Shown in pieces: positions 9,274 through 16,655 of a DNA stretch of 34,770 nucleotides. Every line of letters begins with the position of its first letter. Within the stretch, counting starts at the first letter, position 1. The notes below the pieces were generated by a model. The model had not been told where the DNA came from. It saw only the letters and a list, made by a program, of their open reading frames with translations, and made no database searches. This stretch comes from Candidatus Binataceae bacterium (GTDB lineage: Bacteria; Desulfobacterota; Binatia; Binatales; Binataceae), in assembly GCA_015478645.1 (NCBI GenBank), contig JADMIL010000034.1, positions 1 to 34,770 on the forward strand, given 5' to 3'. The position numbers and the translations under genes were made by a program.

Positions 9274-9486
9274 ATGGCCAAGCTGACCACGAAAAGCCGC
9301 AAGAAAGTGCCGGCTAAAGAGTTTGGCGAGCCGGAAAAACGGGCGTACCCAATGCCGGATAAGGCTCACGCCGCCAATGCAAAGGCTCGCGCCGCGCAGA
9401 TGGTCAAGAAGGGCAAGCTAGCGGAATCGGAAAAAAAGAAGATAGACGCCAAGGCCAACAAAAAGCTGAGCACCAAGGCAAAGTAG
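9274..9486 (+). CDS. Small Lys/Ala-rich conserved protein
   Basis: Basic protein of 70 residues, rich in Lys and Ala. It has the segment AYPMPDKAHAANAKARAAQ (about 25-43), which I associate with a widespread family of small phage- and chromosome-encoded proteins of unknown role. The start has AAGGA at 9260-9264, about 9 bases upstream. It may bind nucleic acid by charge, but no defined domain is visible. It follows the Y-family polymerase in the same direction with a possible terminator between, so co-transcription is uncertain. Confidence 0.65.
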   Translation: MAKLTTKSRKKVPAKEFGEPEKRAYPMPDKAHAANAKARAAQMVKKGKLAESEKKKIDAKANKKLSTKAK

Positions 9487-9655
9487 TGACGAAAAAACAA
9501 ATGCCTATGGGTATTCGTTCGGTGGAAAAATTGCCGTCGTAGCGACCTTGACCGGACGGGTGAAATGAATGGATCGGGCTGGCCGAATATCTATTATTAA
9601 CTCGGCCTGACCACTTGAACTGGTTTTCCGGTCCGGAGTTCAGGTTGGATCGGCA

Positions 9656-9955
9656 TTGCTAATGAACTCGCTGCTGCAAGTCGCTCAGCCGGAGCGCGTC
9701 GCGATGGAACTCAGCGGACATAAGACGTGCCGCGTATTCGATCGTTACAACATCGTGAACGATGCGGATCGCGCTCGCGCTAGCGAGCTTCTGGAGAGCC
9801 ATCTGAGCTCTTCGATCACTCGAAAGATAGTCATCTGTCGGAGCAGAGACACTGAATCCACTGACGCGGAGTCCGAAGAACCGATCGAACGCTTAATAAC
9901 TAAACGACCTCTACCCGTATCTCCTTGCAGCGGGCAAGTTTTCCATCCCCTGTGA
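9656..9955 (+). pseudogene. C-terminal remnant of a tyrosine recombinase
   Basis: The frame opens directly into QPERVAMELSGHKTCRVFDRYNIVNDADRARASELLESH, which matches the end of phage/island tyrosine recombinases: the box II HxxR region (here HKTC, with Cys where Arg is usual) and the catalytic Tyr in DRYNIV. Everything upstream, including the first catalytic Arg, is missing. The last 40 residues read like non-coding extension. It is therefore an inactive relic, about 2.2 kb from the tRNA-Ala gene, a common integration target. Confidence 0.75.
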
Positions 9956-10019
9956 CGAAGACGTCCGCGTGTTCCTCGATTCCTGAGGCCAGATGCAATG
10001 CGTCTGGCGTTTTGAAACT
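9900..10019 (-). pseudogene. C-terminal fragment of a PIN-domain (VapC-like) protein
   Basis: In this frame the minus strand encodes about 39 residues: FKTPDALHLA, then ADVFVTGDGKLAR and a final VEVV before TAG. This is the characteristic end of a PIN ribonuclease domain, including the acidic residues of PDALHLA and TGDGKL. The frame has a stop a few codons further upstream and no N-terminal half is present. It abuts the truncated end of the SIR2-DUF4020 gene, so a rearrangement joined the two broken genes. It is too short to show as a gene by length alone. Confidence 0.65.
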
Positions 10020-10192
10020 AGTTCGCGTGTTTTAATCGAAGCCGCGGGATACTGAGACTGCAGTAATTCGGTTACCTCCCGGTCCGGGATCACTCCGTAG
10101 ATCACGTCCGCCTTCAGCAACTCTGCCAATTTCTGATCGGCGCTCCAGCCATCGTGCTTTCCCAAAGCGTAAATAGCCAGCCTCTTAAGCAA
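10017..10192 (-). pseudogene. Third piece of the broken SIR2-DUF4020 gene
   Basis: From 10192 downwards this frame reads LKRLAIYALGKHDGWSADQKLAELLKADVIYG and continues to KTRELVS. That reads as the natural continuation of the protein at 10185-11153, which stops in the overlapping frame. The resemblance is to DUF4020 regions of SIR2-family proteins. A +1 shift near 10190 separates them and returns to the frame used by the SIR2 domain. Beyond about 10017 the similarity ends and a PIN-domain fragment takes over, so the 3' end is lost. Confidence 0.6.
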
Positions 10193-11153
10193 TGGGACCT
10201 CTGAAATCCAGTCCCCCTATGATGTGTTCCGCTCTTTCGTGGTTCTTTTGCAGCAGCCAGAGAATAACATCCCTTGCGGCATCCACAATCGGCGCAAAAT
10301 CCCAAAACCCTCCATTTCCGTGCTCGAAATTCTGATACCTGATACTAAACGGGTCCCACAGCTCGTAGTTCTTTTTGACGGATCGGAACAAAAGATGTGC
10401 CTGCCGTAGCCGACTCGTCAGTAGGGGCACCAGTTTTTCTGCGAACAGGTGTAGGTTCGGCGCGAAAATGTTCTTCCACGCTTCAGCAAGTTCGTGGGAG
10501 GTTGCTGCCCTGATCGGACCTGAAATCAAATCTGGCCCTCTAAGGACCACATCCCAGTCAATCGAGGGTTCGACATCCAGTCGGACAAGCCTCTGCTTGA
10601 GCACCAATCTCGGAACCGTGAGATGATCAAAAAGCGTAAGCGGCGTTGCCTCGTCCGCCGACGGATCACAACGGGCCAACAATCTCCATAACCATGTCCG
10701 CGTATGACCTGGCGGAGGAGGAACCAACGCGCCGACCCATCTTGCGAAGACGCCCGGAGGTGGAGCCGGCTTACGTGACACCAAGCGCATGGCTATCTCA
10801 TTCCAGAGCATGGCTTGCATCTGGCGACCTTGCTTCTGAACCGTCAGTAATGCGCGGTCCGGAACTGTGAGAGCGAATACCTCGGCGAACCAAGACGCCA
10901 ATCCCGCAGCTATGTATGTTCTCGGGAGCTCAGGGTCGACGTTCGGGCCTGACTCCGGTCGGAACAGCCATCTGAAATCCTCCTGCTGCTCCACCCATTG
11001 AAGCCACTCCTCGCTCGCAGCATAGCGCGTGAAGAATTGCAGCTTGGCTCGGTCTTGTAGAACTCCTCGGATGTAATCACCTTCCTGCGGATCTAACGGC
11101 GGCGGTCTGCTCACAATCCTTTTAATTCTCTGCTCGTGGTCAAGGGTCCCCAT
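10185..11153 (-). CDS. Middle part of a SIR2-DUF4020 protein (frameshifted)
   Basis: This 322-residue frame begins MGTLDHEQRIKRIVSRPPPLDPQEGDYI and continues through Trp- and Leu-rich helical sequence without catalytic motifs. It resembles the helical region that follows the NAD-binding SIR2 domain in long SIR2-DUF4020 proteins. It overlaps the end of the SIR2 frame (11111-11929) by 43 bases, in a -1 relation, at a run of A4 then G4. The best explanation is that the two were once a single protein. The apparent ATG has no convincing ribosome binding site. As it stands it is probably not functional alone. Confidence 0.6.
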   Translation of the reverse strand: MGTLDHEQRIKRIVSRPPPLDPQEGDYIRGVLQDRAKLQFFTRYAASEEWLQWVEQQEDFRWLFRPESGPNVDPELPRTYIAAGLASWFAEVFALTVPDRALLTVQKQGRQMQAMLWNEIAMRLVSRKPAPPPGVFARWVGALVPPPPGHTRTWLWRLLARCDPSADEATPLTLFDHLTVPRLVLKQRLVRLDVEPSIDWDVVLRGPDLISGPIRAATSHELAEAWKNIFAPNLHLFAEKLVPLLTSRLRQAHLLFRSVKKNYELWDPFSIRYQNFEHGNGGFWDFAPIVDAARDVILWLLQKNHERAEHIIGGLDFRGPIA

Positions 11154-11929
11154 TTTAGAGAGTTGGGCCCATCTTCGAGACCCTTCGAAAGTGCCGCGTG
11201 ATCGTCGTCCGCCGAATACACGATCGGCACGACCCCCAAGAAATTCCAGCGAGGGCAGCTCGTTTCGGTAAGAGCGAAACGTCGTTTCGCTTGAGGCGGT
11301 AAGCCGCGAGCAAGATAGCTGACGATCACGTCATTGTGGGAATAGCCGACAAACAGTACGGTATATGACTGAAATAGGCCTACAAGGAAGCGAGTCGCCC
11401 AATCATCTGTAAGATAGGCTCGACCTAAGTCTTCGTCCGTCAGGACGATGCTATCATCATCGCGTTCCAAGGAGCCGTGGAGATAAACGATGCCCGTGAA
11501 CTTCGAACCGAGCGGAAGTGCAGGCGCATAGAAAATATCAGGCGACCTAGCGTATACCTCAGAAGACGCGACTGTCGAGAGATGACAATCATAATTCGTT
11601 GTGACGATTCGCAGCGGACCGCCGCTCGAGGATAGCTCTATCAGTAATTCATGGAGACGGTTTGGTTTGGACGAGGGGTCGCCGAGGATCTCCTTCGCCT
11701 CCGCGTGAACCTTTATGCCCTCTTTCGCTTTCCGTCCCAGGAACTGGTCTTCGGGACCGTCCACGCTCTTGTCGTAGGCGCCGCCGGCAACCTGGCGCGC
11801 GAGTTCCTCGAAGGTGGGAAGGCTCGACGGCGCACCCCGAGAAGCTCCGCTTCCCACCAAGAGAACGAGGCGTACGTCTCTGTGTGCGGATATGAGTTCA
11901 TCCGGGAAATCTATTGCACCGAGTCGCAT
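11111..11929 (-). CDS. SIR2-family NAD-binding domain (N-terminal part of broken gene)
   Basis: A 272-residue frame with the SIR2-like Rossmann features of defence-type sirtuins: LLVGSGASRGAPSSLPTFEEL (about 23-43), IVTTNYD (near 108-114), YLHGSLE (near 149-155) and VLFVGYSHND (near 192-201). Proteins of this class hydrolyse NAD+ in anti-phage systems; whether this one did is inference. It runs out of frame just after the domain, while the rest of the protein continues in another frame at 10185-11153. Its neighbours are a recombinase relic and tRNA-Ala. No strong ribosome binding site before ATG 11929. The 210 bases from there to the tRNA hold no gene. Confidence 0.75.
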   Translation of the reverse strand: MRLGAIDFPDELISAHRDVRLVLLVGSGASRGAPSSLPTFEELARQVAGGAYDKSVDGPEDQFLGRKAKEGIKVHAEAKEILGDPSSKPNRLHELLIELSSSGGPLRIVTTNYDCHLSTVASSEVYARSPDIFYAPALPLGSKFTGIVYLHGSLERDDDSIVLTDEDLGRAYLTDDWATRFLVGLFQSYTVLFVGYSHNDVIVSYLARGLPPQAKRRFALTETSCPRWNFLGVVPIVYSADDDHAALSKGLEDGPNSLKWGPLTTSRELKGL

Positions 11930-12140
11930 GTACCGTGACTACCAGCTTAACTGATGCTGCCCTTGCCCAAAAGTCCCATCAGTATGCGGAATACCCGGAT
12001 GAGGTTCTCTCTCGCTACCTTTTGGAGATTTTAACGAGCCGAGATCGCTGATCTAATCGGCGCTCTTGACAATTCGGACAGATTTCGGACAATGCGCCTG
12101 TCCAATGACCGTCCGAAAACAGAAAAGTGCTTGATTTTAT

Positions 12141-12216
12141 TGGTGGAGCTGACGCGGATCGAACGCGCGACCTCCTGAATGCCATTCAGGCGCTCTCCCA
12201 GCTGAGCTACAGCCCC
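12141..12216 (-). tRNA. tRNA-Ala (anticodon GGC)
   Basis: On the minus strand a complete cloverleaf is visible: acceptor GGGGCTG pairing with CAGCTCC, D arm AGCTCAGCTGGGAGAGC, anticodon stem CCTGA/TCAGG with loop ATGGCAT giving anticodon GGC, and T arm with GTTCGATCC. The 3' CCA is encoded (12141-12143). It marks the border between the lower-GC accessory part on the left and the GC-rich part on the right. With a recombinase relic nearby it is a likely island integration site. I found no second copy of its 3' end in the window. Confidence 0.96.
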
Positions 12217-12339
12217 ACCGCCGACGAAGAGACCCCTCAGCTAAGCTAAACTGGCCGGCAGAGTCAATCCAGCGCCGAGCAATGCGAGGTGCCGGGTACC
12301 GCGCTTGGCGTTGCTACCCGGCCGCGCGTGTGCCCGCCC

Positions 12340-12457
12340 CTTAGGGAACCTCTGCACAAGTTTAGGTTGTCATTCTGAGCGCAGCGAAGCATCCCGGATC
12401 CGGGACCCATGCGCTGCGCTCAGGGTGACCGCAGAGCCTTGTGCAGAGGTTCCTTAG
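12340..12457. repeat. Complete 118-bp imperfect palindromic repeat
   Basis: The two halves are inverted copies around position 12398. GAACCTCTGCACAAG at 12346-12360 pairs with 12438-12452, CTGAGCGCAGCG at 12375-12386 pairs with 12412-12423, and TCCCGGATCCGGGA at 12392-12405 is a perfect centre. A half copy opens the window (1-55). The size and hairpin form fit a MITE-like or REP-like intergenic element without its own gene. Its right end supplies the stop codon of the VOC gene (TAA at 12454-12456). Confidence 0.85.
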
Positions 12458-12852
12458 GAGGACGAACTCTGCCGCAGTTCGATTACGTTGCCGTCGGGAT
12501 CCTGAATCCAGAGCTGGCGGCCGACCATCCGCTGCGCCTCGGGCGTCATCCGCGAGACCATCGCGGCGCCGTCGAGATAGGGGATGCCGAGTTCCTCGAC
12601 CTTGGCCTTGGTCGCGTCGAAATCCTCGACCTCGATCGCCATGTGCGGACCGGTCGGATCGATGCCCGTTGCGCGCGGCTCTCCGCCGATGATGTGCAAC
12701 TGGTTGTTGCCGATGCCGTACCATTCGCCGGGAATTTTGATCTTGGGCCGCGGGATGGTCTTCAGCCCGATGACTTTCTCGTAGAAGTTCTTCGACTTTT
12801 CGACGTCGGTGACCCGGACCGCCACATGGCTGAATTCTGTCGCCTTGATCAT
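12454..12852 (-). CDS. VOC/glyoxalase-superfamily protein
   Basis: Protein of 132 residues with the two beta-alpha-beta-beta-beta units of the vicinal oxygen chelate fold. Probable metal ligands are H9 (FSHVAVRV), H70 (GPHMAIEVEDF) and E125 (NVIELRQ), with H53 nearby. It could be a lyase, isomerase or dioxygenase-type enzyme; substrate unknown. The open frame extends far upstream to 13437, but that part lies opposite the SDR gene and is not real. ATG 12852 has GGAG about 9 bases upstream. The C-terminal SSSS and the stop overlap the palindromic repeat, so the original end may have been altered by its insertion. Confidence 0.85.
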   Translation of the reverse strand: MIKATEFSHVAVRVTDVEKSKNFYEKVIGLKTIPRPKIKIPGEWYGIGNNQLHIIGGEPRATGIDPTGPHMAIEVEDFDATKAKVEELGIPYLDGAAMVSRMTPEAQRMVGRQLWIQDPDGNVIELRQSSSS

Positions 12853-12971
12853 GCTCGATGCTCCGCCACGACTGGTTATGGGCCCCGGTGGCTTCACGCC
12901 CGGAGCGCGCTGTCCATGGGGATAATCTCTAATGCAGCGGCCGTCGATCAGCAATCGCCGTCCGCGCCCGG

Positions 12972-13790
12972 CTAATTCACTTCCGCGCCACCGGCGACGT
13001 TGAGCGCGATTCCGGTCACGTTGTCGGCGCGCGCCAGGTAGACCACCGCCTCGCCGATATCGGCGGGGGTCTGCTCGCGCCCGAGGAACGTGCCCTGCGT
13101 CGCCATGAAGGTGAGATTGTCGCGGCCCTCGCCGGACTCGAAGAGCGGCAGGCGGACCTTGTTGAGCACCTCGGTCCACATCGCGGTGCGCAGGAAGCCA
13201 GGGCAGACCGCGTTGACGCGAATGTTGGCGGCGCCCAGCTCCTCGGCCAGCGCTTGGGTCAGCGCGACCACCGCAAACTTGCTCGCGCAGTAGGCCGCGA
13301 CGCCGGCGCGTCCGCGCTTGCCGGCGATCGAGGCGATATTGACGATCGCGCCCGCGCCGGCGCGTAGCAGATGCGGGATGCAGGCCTGCGCGCACAGAAA
13401 CGGCCCCTTGGCATTCACCGCCATCACGCGATCCCATTGCTGCTCGGAGAAATCAGCAACCAGGCCGACGGCGATAATGCCAGCGTTGTTGACCAGGATA
13501 TCGATACTGCCGAGCGCCGCGGCGGTCTCGGCGGCCATCCGCGCGCAGTCGGCGGCGCGCGTCACGTCGGCGAGGATCGGAATCGCCCGGACGCCGTGCG
13601 CCTTGACCTCCTCGACCGTGCGCAGCAATTCGGTCTGCGCGGCAAGGTTGTAGGTCAACGCCGCATCGGCCGGATTGCCGAGATCGACCAGCGCAAGATT
13701 GGTGCCGGCGCGCGCGAGTTCGAGCGCGATGCCGCGGCCGATGCCGCGCGCCGCGCCGGTGACGATCGCATTCTTGCCCCTGACTTCCAT
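12972..13790 (-). CDS. Short-chain dehydrogenase/reductase (SDR)
   Basis: Classical NAD(P)-dependent SDR of 272 residues. The cofactor motif TGAARGIG is at 11-18, NNAG at 101-104, and the catalytic residues are S154, Y167 and K171 (YCASK). CPGFLRT and a C-terminal GIALNVAGG strand are typical. The substrate is likely an alcohol or ketone and cannot be specified. ATG 13790 is preferred because it starts directly before the first beta strand; the frame is open to a TTG at 13838. It is followed by the VOC gene in the same direction and is divergent from the DUF1329 gene. Confidence 0.88.
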   Translation of the reverse strand: MEVRGKNAIVTGAARGIGRGIALELARAGTNLALVDLGNPADAALTYNLAAQTELLRTVEEVKAHGVRAIPILADVTRAADCARMAAETAAALGSIDILVNNAGIIAVGLVADFSEQQWDRVMAVNAKGPFLCAQACIPHLLRAGAGAIVNIASIAGKRGRAGVAAYCASKFAVVALTQALAEELGAANIRVNAVCPGFLRTAMWTEVLNKVRLPLFESGEGRDNLTFMATQGTFLGREQTPADIGEAVVYLARADNVTGIALNVAGGAEVN

Positions 13791-13893
13791 CGGTTCGACC
13801 CCCGTCCGCAAGCAGCGAGTAATGTGCACGACCGACAACTAGCACGGGCGGCGCGGCGCTGCCCAACTGCGCGGCGAGGCCGCGAGGGCGCGA

Positions 13894-13913
13894 TATTTGT
13901 ACCCGCGCAAATA
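13894..13913. promoter_or_regulatory. Perfect dyad in SDR/DUF1329 divergent region
   Basis: TATTTG and CAAATA are separated by 8 bases. The dyad lies in the 180-base gap between the divergent SDR and DUF1329 genes and could be the operator of a dimeric repressor acting on one or both. It stands out as AT-rich in GC-rich surroundings. No regulator gene is adjacent. Confidence 0.4.
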
Positions 13914-13970
13914 CTTTGCTAACGCTGGGCGGCGCCCACTTGAAGTCCGTCCGAGGGAGAATTAGTACCG

Positions 13971-15269
13971 ATGACGAAGCCGCTTCGCCTGATGCTCATA
14001 TGCTTGCCGTTCCTGCTTGCACCGGCGACCGGTTTCGCCCAGCAACCAGCCTCCGCCGCGGGGACGATTGCGCCCGGCACGACGATCACGATGCAGAACT
14101 GGACGCAGTATCGGCCGTTCATGTCCGAGGGACTGGCCGATCTGTTCACCGGGAAATACTACTGGAAGATCCCGGCCGACGTGGCGATCGAAGTCGGCCC
14201 GACGATCGTCAATCCGCCGCCGAAGAATTACGCGGCGGCGACCGAAAAATTCTCGAATCAGATCAAGGTCGTCGAACTGCCCGGCGGCGGCCTGACGCTT
14301 ACCGGCTACCAGGGCGGCCTGCCCTTTCCGGCGCCCGCCGAACCGCATCGCGGCTGGAAGATTCTGGCCAATCTCTGGTACCGCTATGTGCCGCACCTGT
14401 CGTTTATCAGCCAGGCGAGCGGTTGCACCCTCAACGCGGACGGCAACACCAATTGCACCACCGGCGACGTGGTCTACCGCCAGCTCAGTTTCAACACCGA
14501 CCCGGGGGTGGCGGCGAACGCGCCGGAAGCCGAGGGCACCTTCTTTACCCAATGGTTCATGATTTTGCAGCCCGAGCAGATGCGCTATACGGCGTCGCTG
14601 ACGATCGCCTATAACGATCTCGCGCGGTCGCAGGATCTGTACGCGTTCATCCCCTCGCTGCGCCGTTACCAGTCGGTATCGACCTACGCGCGCTGCGGGC
14701 AGAACTCGGGTCTCGATATCAACCAGGATGACTACCGGTCGGGGTTCAATTCGAATATCACGCAACTCAAAGTTGACTATCTGGGCGACCGCAAGATCCT
14801 CGCGCTGATCCTCAGCAAGATGCCCGACGGCGGCTTTCCCGACGCCTTCGAGATGCCGCTCGGATGGCCCAAGCCGTCGTGGGGCAAATGGCAAGTGCGG
14901 GATGTGGATGTGATCGGCATGAGCAAGCTGCCTGCGCAGAGCGCGGGCTACTGTTACGGCAAGCGGATCATGTACGTCGACAAGGCCGACTCGGCGCCGC
15001 TGTGGGAAGAGCTGTACGATTCGAAGATGCAGCTATGGAAGATTGCCGGCCTGTTCATGCATACGGTCGACGTGCCGGGAATCGGCCCGGTCGATTCCTC
15101 AGGATCGGTGGTCTACGCGTTCTGGGATATCCAGAACAACCATGCCTCGTTCGTCGGCGATCCGACCGACGGCACTCATCCGTTCTATGTGAACGAACAG
15201 GTGCCCAAGGAATATCTGGATTTCACGCGCTACTCGACGCCGAGCGGCCTCAACATGATCATGCGCTAA
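13971..15269 (+). CDS. Secreted DUF1329-family protein
   Basis: Protein of 432 residues with a Sec signal peptide (about 1-24, ending in GFAQQ). The body matches DUF1329: GWKILANLWYRYVP, EQMRYTASLTIAYND, PSLRRYQSVSTYARC, WEELYDSKMQLWKI and a late FWDIQNNHAS. These proteins have a lipoprotein-localisation (LolA/LolB)-like shape, are placed in the periplasm or outer membrane, and often accompany uptake or degradation of hydrophobic compounds. That role is family-based inference. Start ATG 13971 has GAGGGAGA about 10 bases upstream. It is convergent with the acyl-CoA dehydrogenase gene, only 19 bases away. Confidence 0.88.
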   Translation: MTKPLRLMLICLPFLLAPATGFAQQPASAAGTIAPGTTITMQNWTQYRPFMSEGLADLFTGKYYWKIPADVAIEVGPTIVNPPPKNYAAATEKFSNQIKVVELPGGGLTLTGYQGGLPFPAPAEPHRGWKILANLWYRYVPHLSFISQASGCTLNADGNTNCTTGDVVYRQLSFNTDPGVAANAPEAEGTFFTQWFMILQPEQMRYTASLTIAYNDLARSQDLYAFIPSLRRYQSVSTYARCGQNSGLDINQDDYRSGFNSNITQLKVDYLGDRKILALILSKMPDGGFPDAFEMPLGWPKPSWGKWQVRDVDVIGMSKLPAQSAGYCYGKRIMYVDKADSAPLWEELYDSKMQLWKIAGLFMHTVDVPGIGPVDSSGSVVYAFWDIQNNHASFVGDPTDGTHPFYVNEQVPKEYLDFTRYSTPSGLNMIMR

Positions 15270-15288
15270 GCACGCGCCGGCGGGCCGA

Positions 15289-16458
15289 TCAATCGAAGGC
15301 GCTGGCGCCCGTGATATCGCGGCCCAGGATCAGCGTATGCACGTCGTAGGTGCCCTCGTAGGTGTTGACGGTCTCGAGATTCAGCATGTGGCGAATCACC
15401 GGGTACTCGATCACGATGCCGTTGGCGCCGAGCATGTCGCGCGCGGTGCGGGCGATCTCGAGCGCGGCCTGCACATTGTTGCGCTTGGCGAAGGAGACGT
15501 GCTCGGGGCGCATCGTACCGGCGTCCTTCAATTGGCCCAGCCGCAGGCAGACCATCTGTGCCTTGGTGATTTCGGTCAGCATGTTGACCAGCTTCTGCTG
15601 CACCAACTGATAGCCGGCCAGCGGGCGCGAGAACTGCTTGCGCGATTTCACGTAATCCAGCGCGCAATGGTAACAACTGCGCGCCGCGCCGATCGCACCC
15701 CACGCGATGCCGTAGCGGGCCTGGGTCAGGCAGGCGAGCGGCGCCTTAAGGCCGCGCGCGGTGGGCAGTTGCGCGCTGGCGTCGAGCCGCACGTCGTCGA
15801 ACATCAGTTCGGAGGTGATCGACGCGCGCATCGAGAACTTGCCGTGGATATCGCGCGTGGTGAAACCGGGGGCGCCCTTTTCGACGATGAAGCCGGTGAT
15901 GCCCTGATCGATCTTGGCCCACACGATCGCGAGGTCGGCGATTGAGCCATTGGTGATCCAGCGCTTGGTGCCGTTCAGGATCCAGCCCTGGCCGTCCTTG
16001 CGCGCGCGCGTCTCCATCCCGCCCGGGTCGGAGCCGTGGTCAGGTTCGGTCAACCCGAAGCATCCGATGAGCTTGCCCTGCGCCATGCCGGGCAGATAGC
16101 GGTTCTTCTGCTCCTCCGAGCCCCAGGCGTAGATCGCGTACATCGCGAGCGCGCCCTGGACCGAGGCGAACGAGCGCAGTCCCGAGTCGGCCGCCTCGAG
16201 CTCCTGCATGATCAGGCCATAGGCAACGTTGTTCATCCCGGCGCATCCGTAGCCCTTCAAATTGGCGCCGAGGATGCCTAACTCCGCGATTTTCGGGATG
16301 ATTTCGCGCGGAAAGGTGGCGTTGGCGAAATGACCCTCGATGCCGGGCATGACCTCGCGCTGGACGAACTGGCGGACCGCGTCGCGGGTCATCCGATCTT
16401 CGGGGCTGAGCAGTTCATCGAGCTGGAAGAAGTCGAGATCTTTCAACGTAGCGGCCAT
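15289..16458 (-). CDS. gcdH: Glutaryl-CoA dehydrogenase-like acyl-CoA dehydrogenase
   Basis: FAD-dependent acyl-CoA dehydrogenase of 389 residues. It shows the glutaryl-CoA dehydrogenase pattern: DSGLRSFASVQGALAMYAI, IGCFGLTEPDHGSDPGGMET, RWITNGSIADLAIVWAK and ARYGIAWGAIGA. The catalytic base E368 is in NTYEGTYDVH near the C-terminus. The expected reaction is glutaryl-CoA to crotonyl-CoA in lysine, tryptophan or aromatic breakdown, though a related dicarboxylyl-CoA is possible. ATG 16458 has AAGGAG upstream. It is divergent from the LysR-type gene, the usual arrangement for a regulated target. Confidence 0.9.
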   Translation of the reverse strand: MAATLKDLDFFQLDELLSPEDRMTRDAVRQFVQREVMPGIEGHFANATFPREIIPKIAELGILGANLKGYGCAGMNNVAYGLIMQELEAADSGLRSFASVQGALAMYAIYAWGSEEQKNRYLPGMAQGKLIGCFGLTEPDHGSDPGGMETRARKDGQGWILNGTKRWITNGSIADLAIVWAKIDQGITGFIVEKGAPGFTTRDIHGKFSMRASITSELMFDDVRLDASAQLPTARGLKAPLACLTQARYGIAWGAIGAARSCYHCALDYVKSRKQFSRPLAGYQLVQQKLVNMLTEITKAQMVCLRLGQLKDAGTMRPEHVSFAKRNNVQAALEIARTARDMLGANGIVIEYPVIRHMLNLETVNTYEGTYDVHTLILGRDITGASAFD

Positions 16459-16630
16459 TGGCGGACTCCTTGGCGATATTCAAACATTATTCTAACAATT
16501 TTCGCGCGGCGCGCTCATCGGGCGTCGGTCATATACAACGTCGCACGGCGGTCGGCCAATCCCGCGCCGGCGCGGCAAGTCGTCGGCGATTCCCGTCAGG
16601 AACCCCGTTGCGTAAGCTGGGGCCATCAAA

Positions 16631-16650
16631 TACGCTTATATGACAGCGTA
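16631..16650. promoter_or_regulatory. Perfect dyad just upstream of the LysR gene
   Basis: TACGCT and AGCGTA are separated by 8 bases and end 5 bases before the LysR-type start codon. It is in the 197-base divergent region with the glutaryl-CoA dehydrogenase gene. LysR proteins usually bind such a dyad to repress themselves and activate the divergent gene. Here it also covers the place of the ribosome binding site. Confidence 0.5.
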
Positions 16651-16655
16651 GTAAT

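Noticed and set aside
11111..11153. Programmed -1 frameshifting in the SIR2-DUF4020 gene
   Set aside because: The A4 then G4 run is not a canonical slippery heptamer, a second shift follows, and the gene end is lost, so decay or base-call error is more likely.
12853..13437. N-terminal extension of the VOC frame
   Set aside because: This part is antiparallel or out of phase to the SDR gene, has no homology, and the internal ATG 12852 has a proper ribosome binding site.
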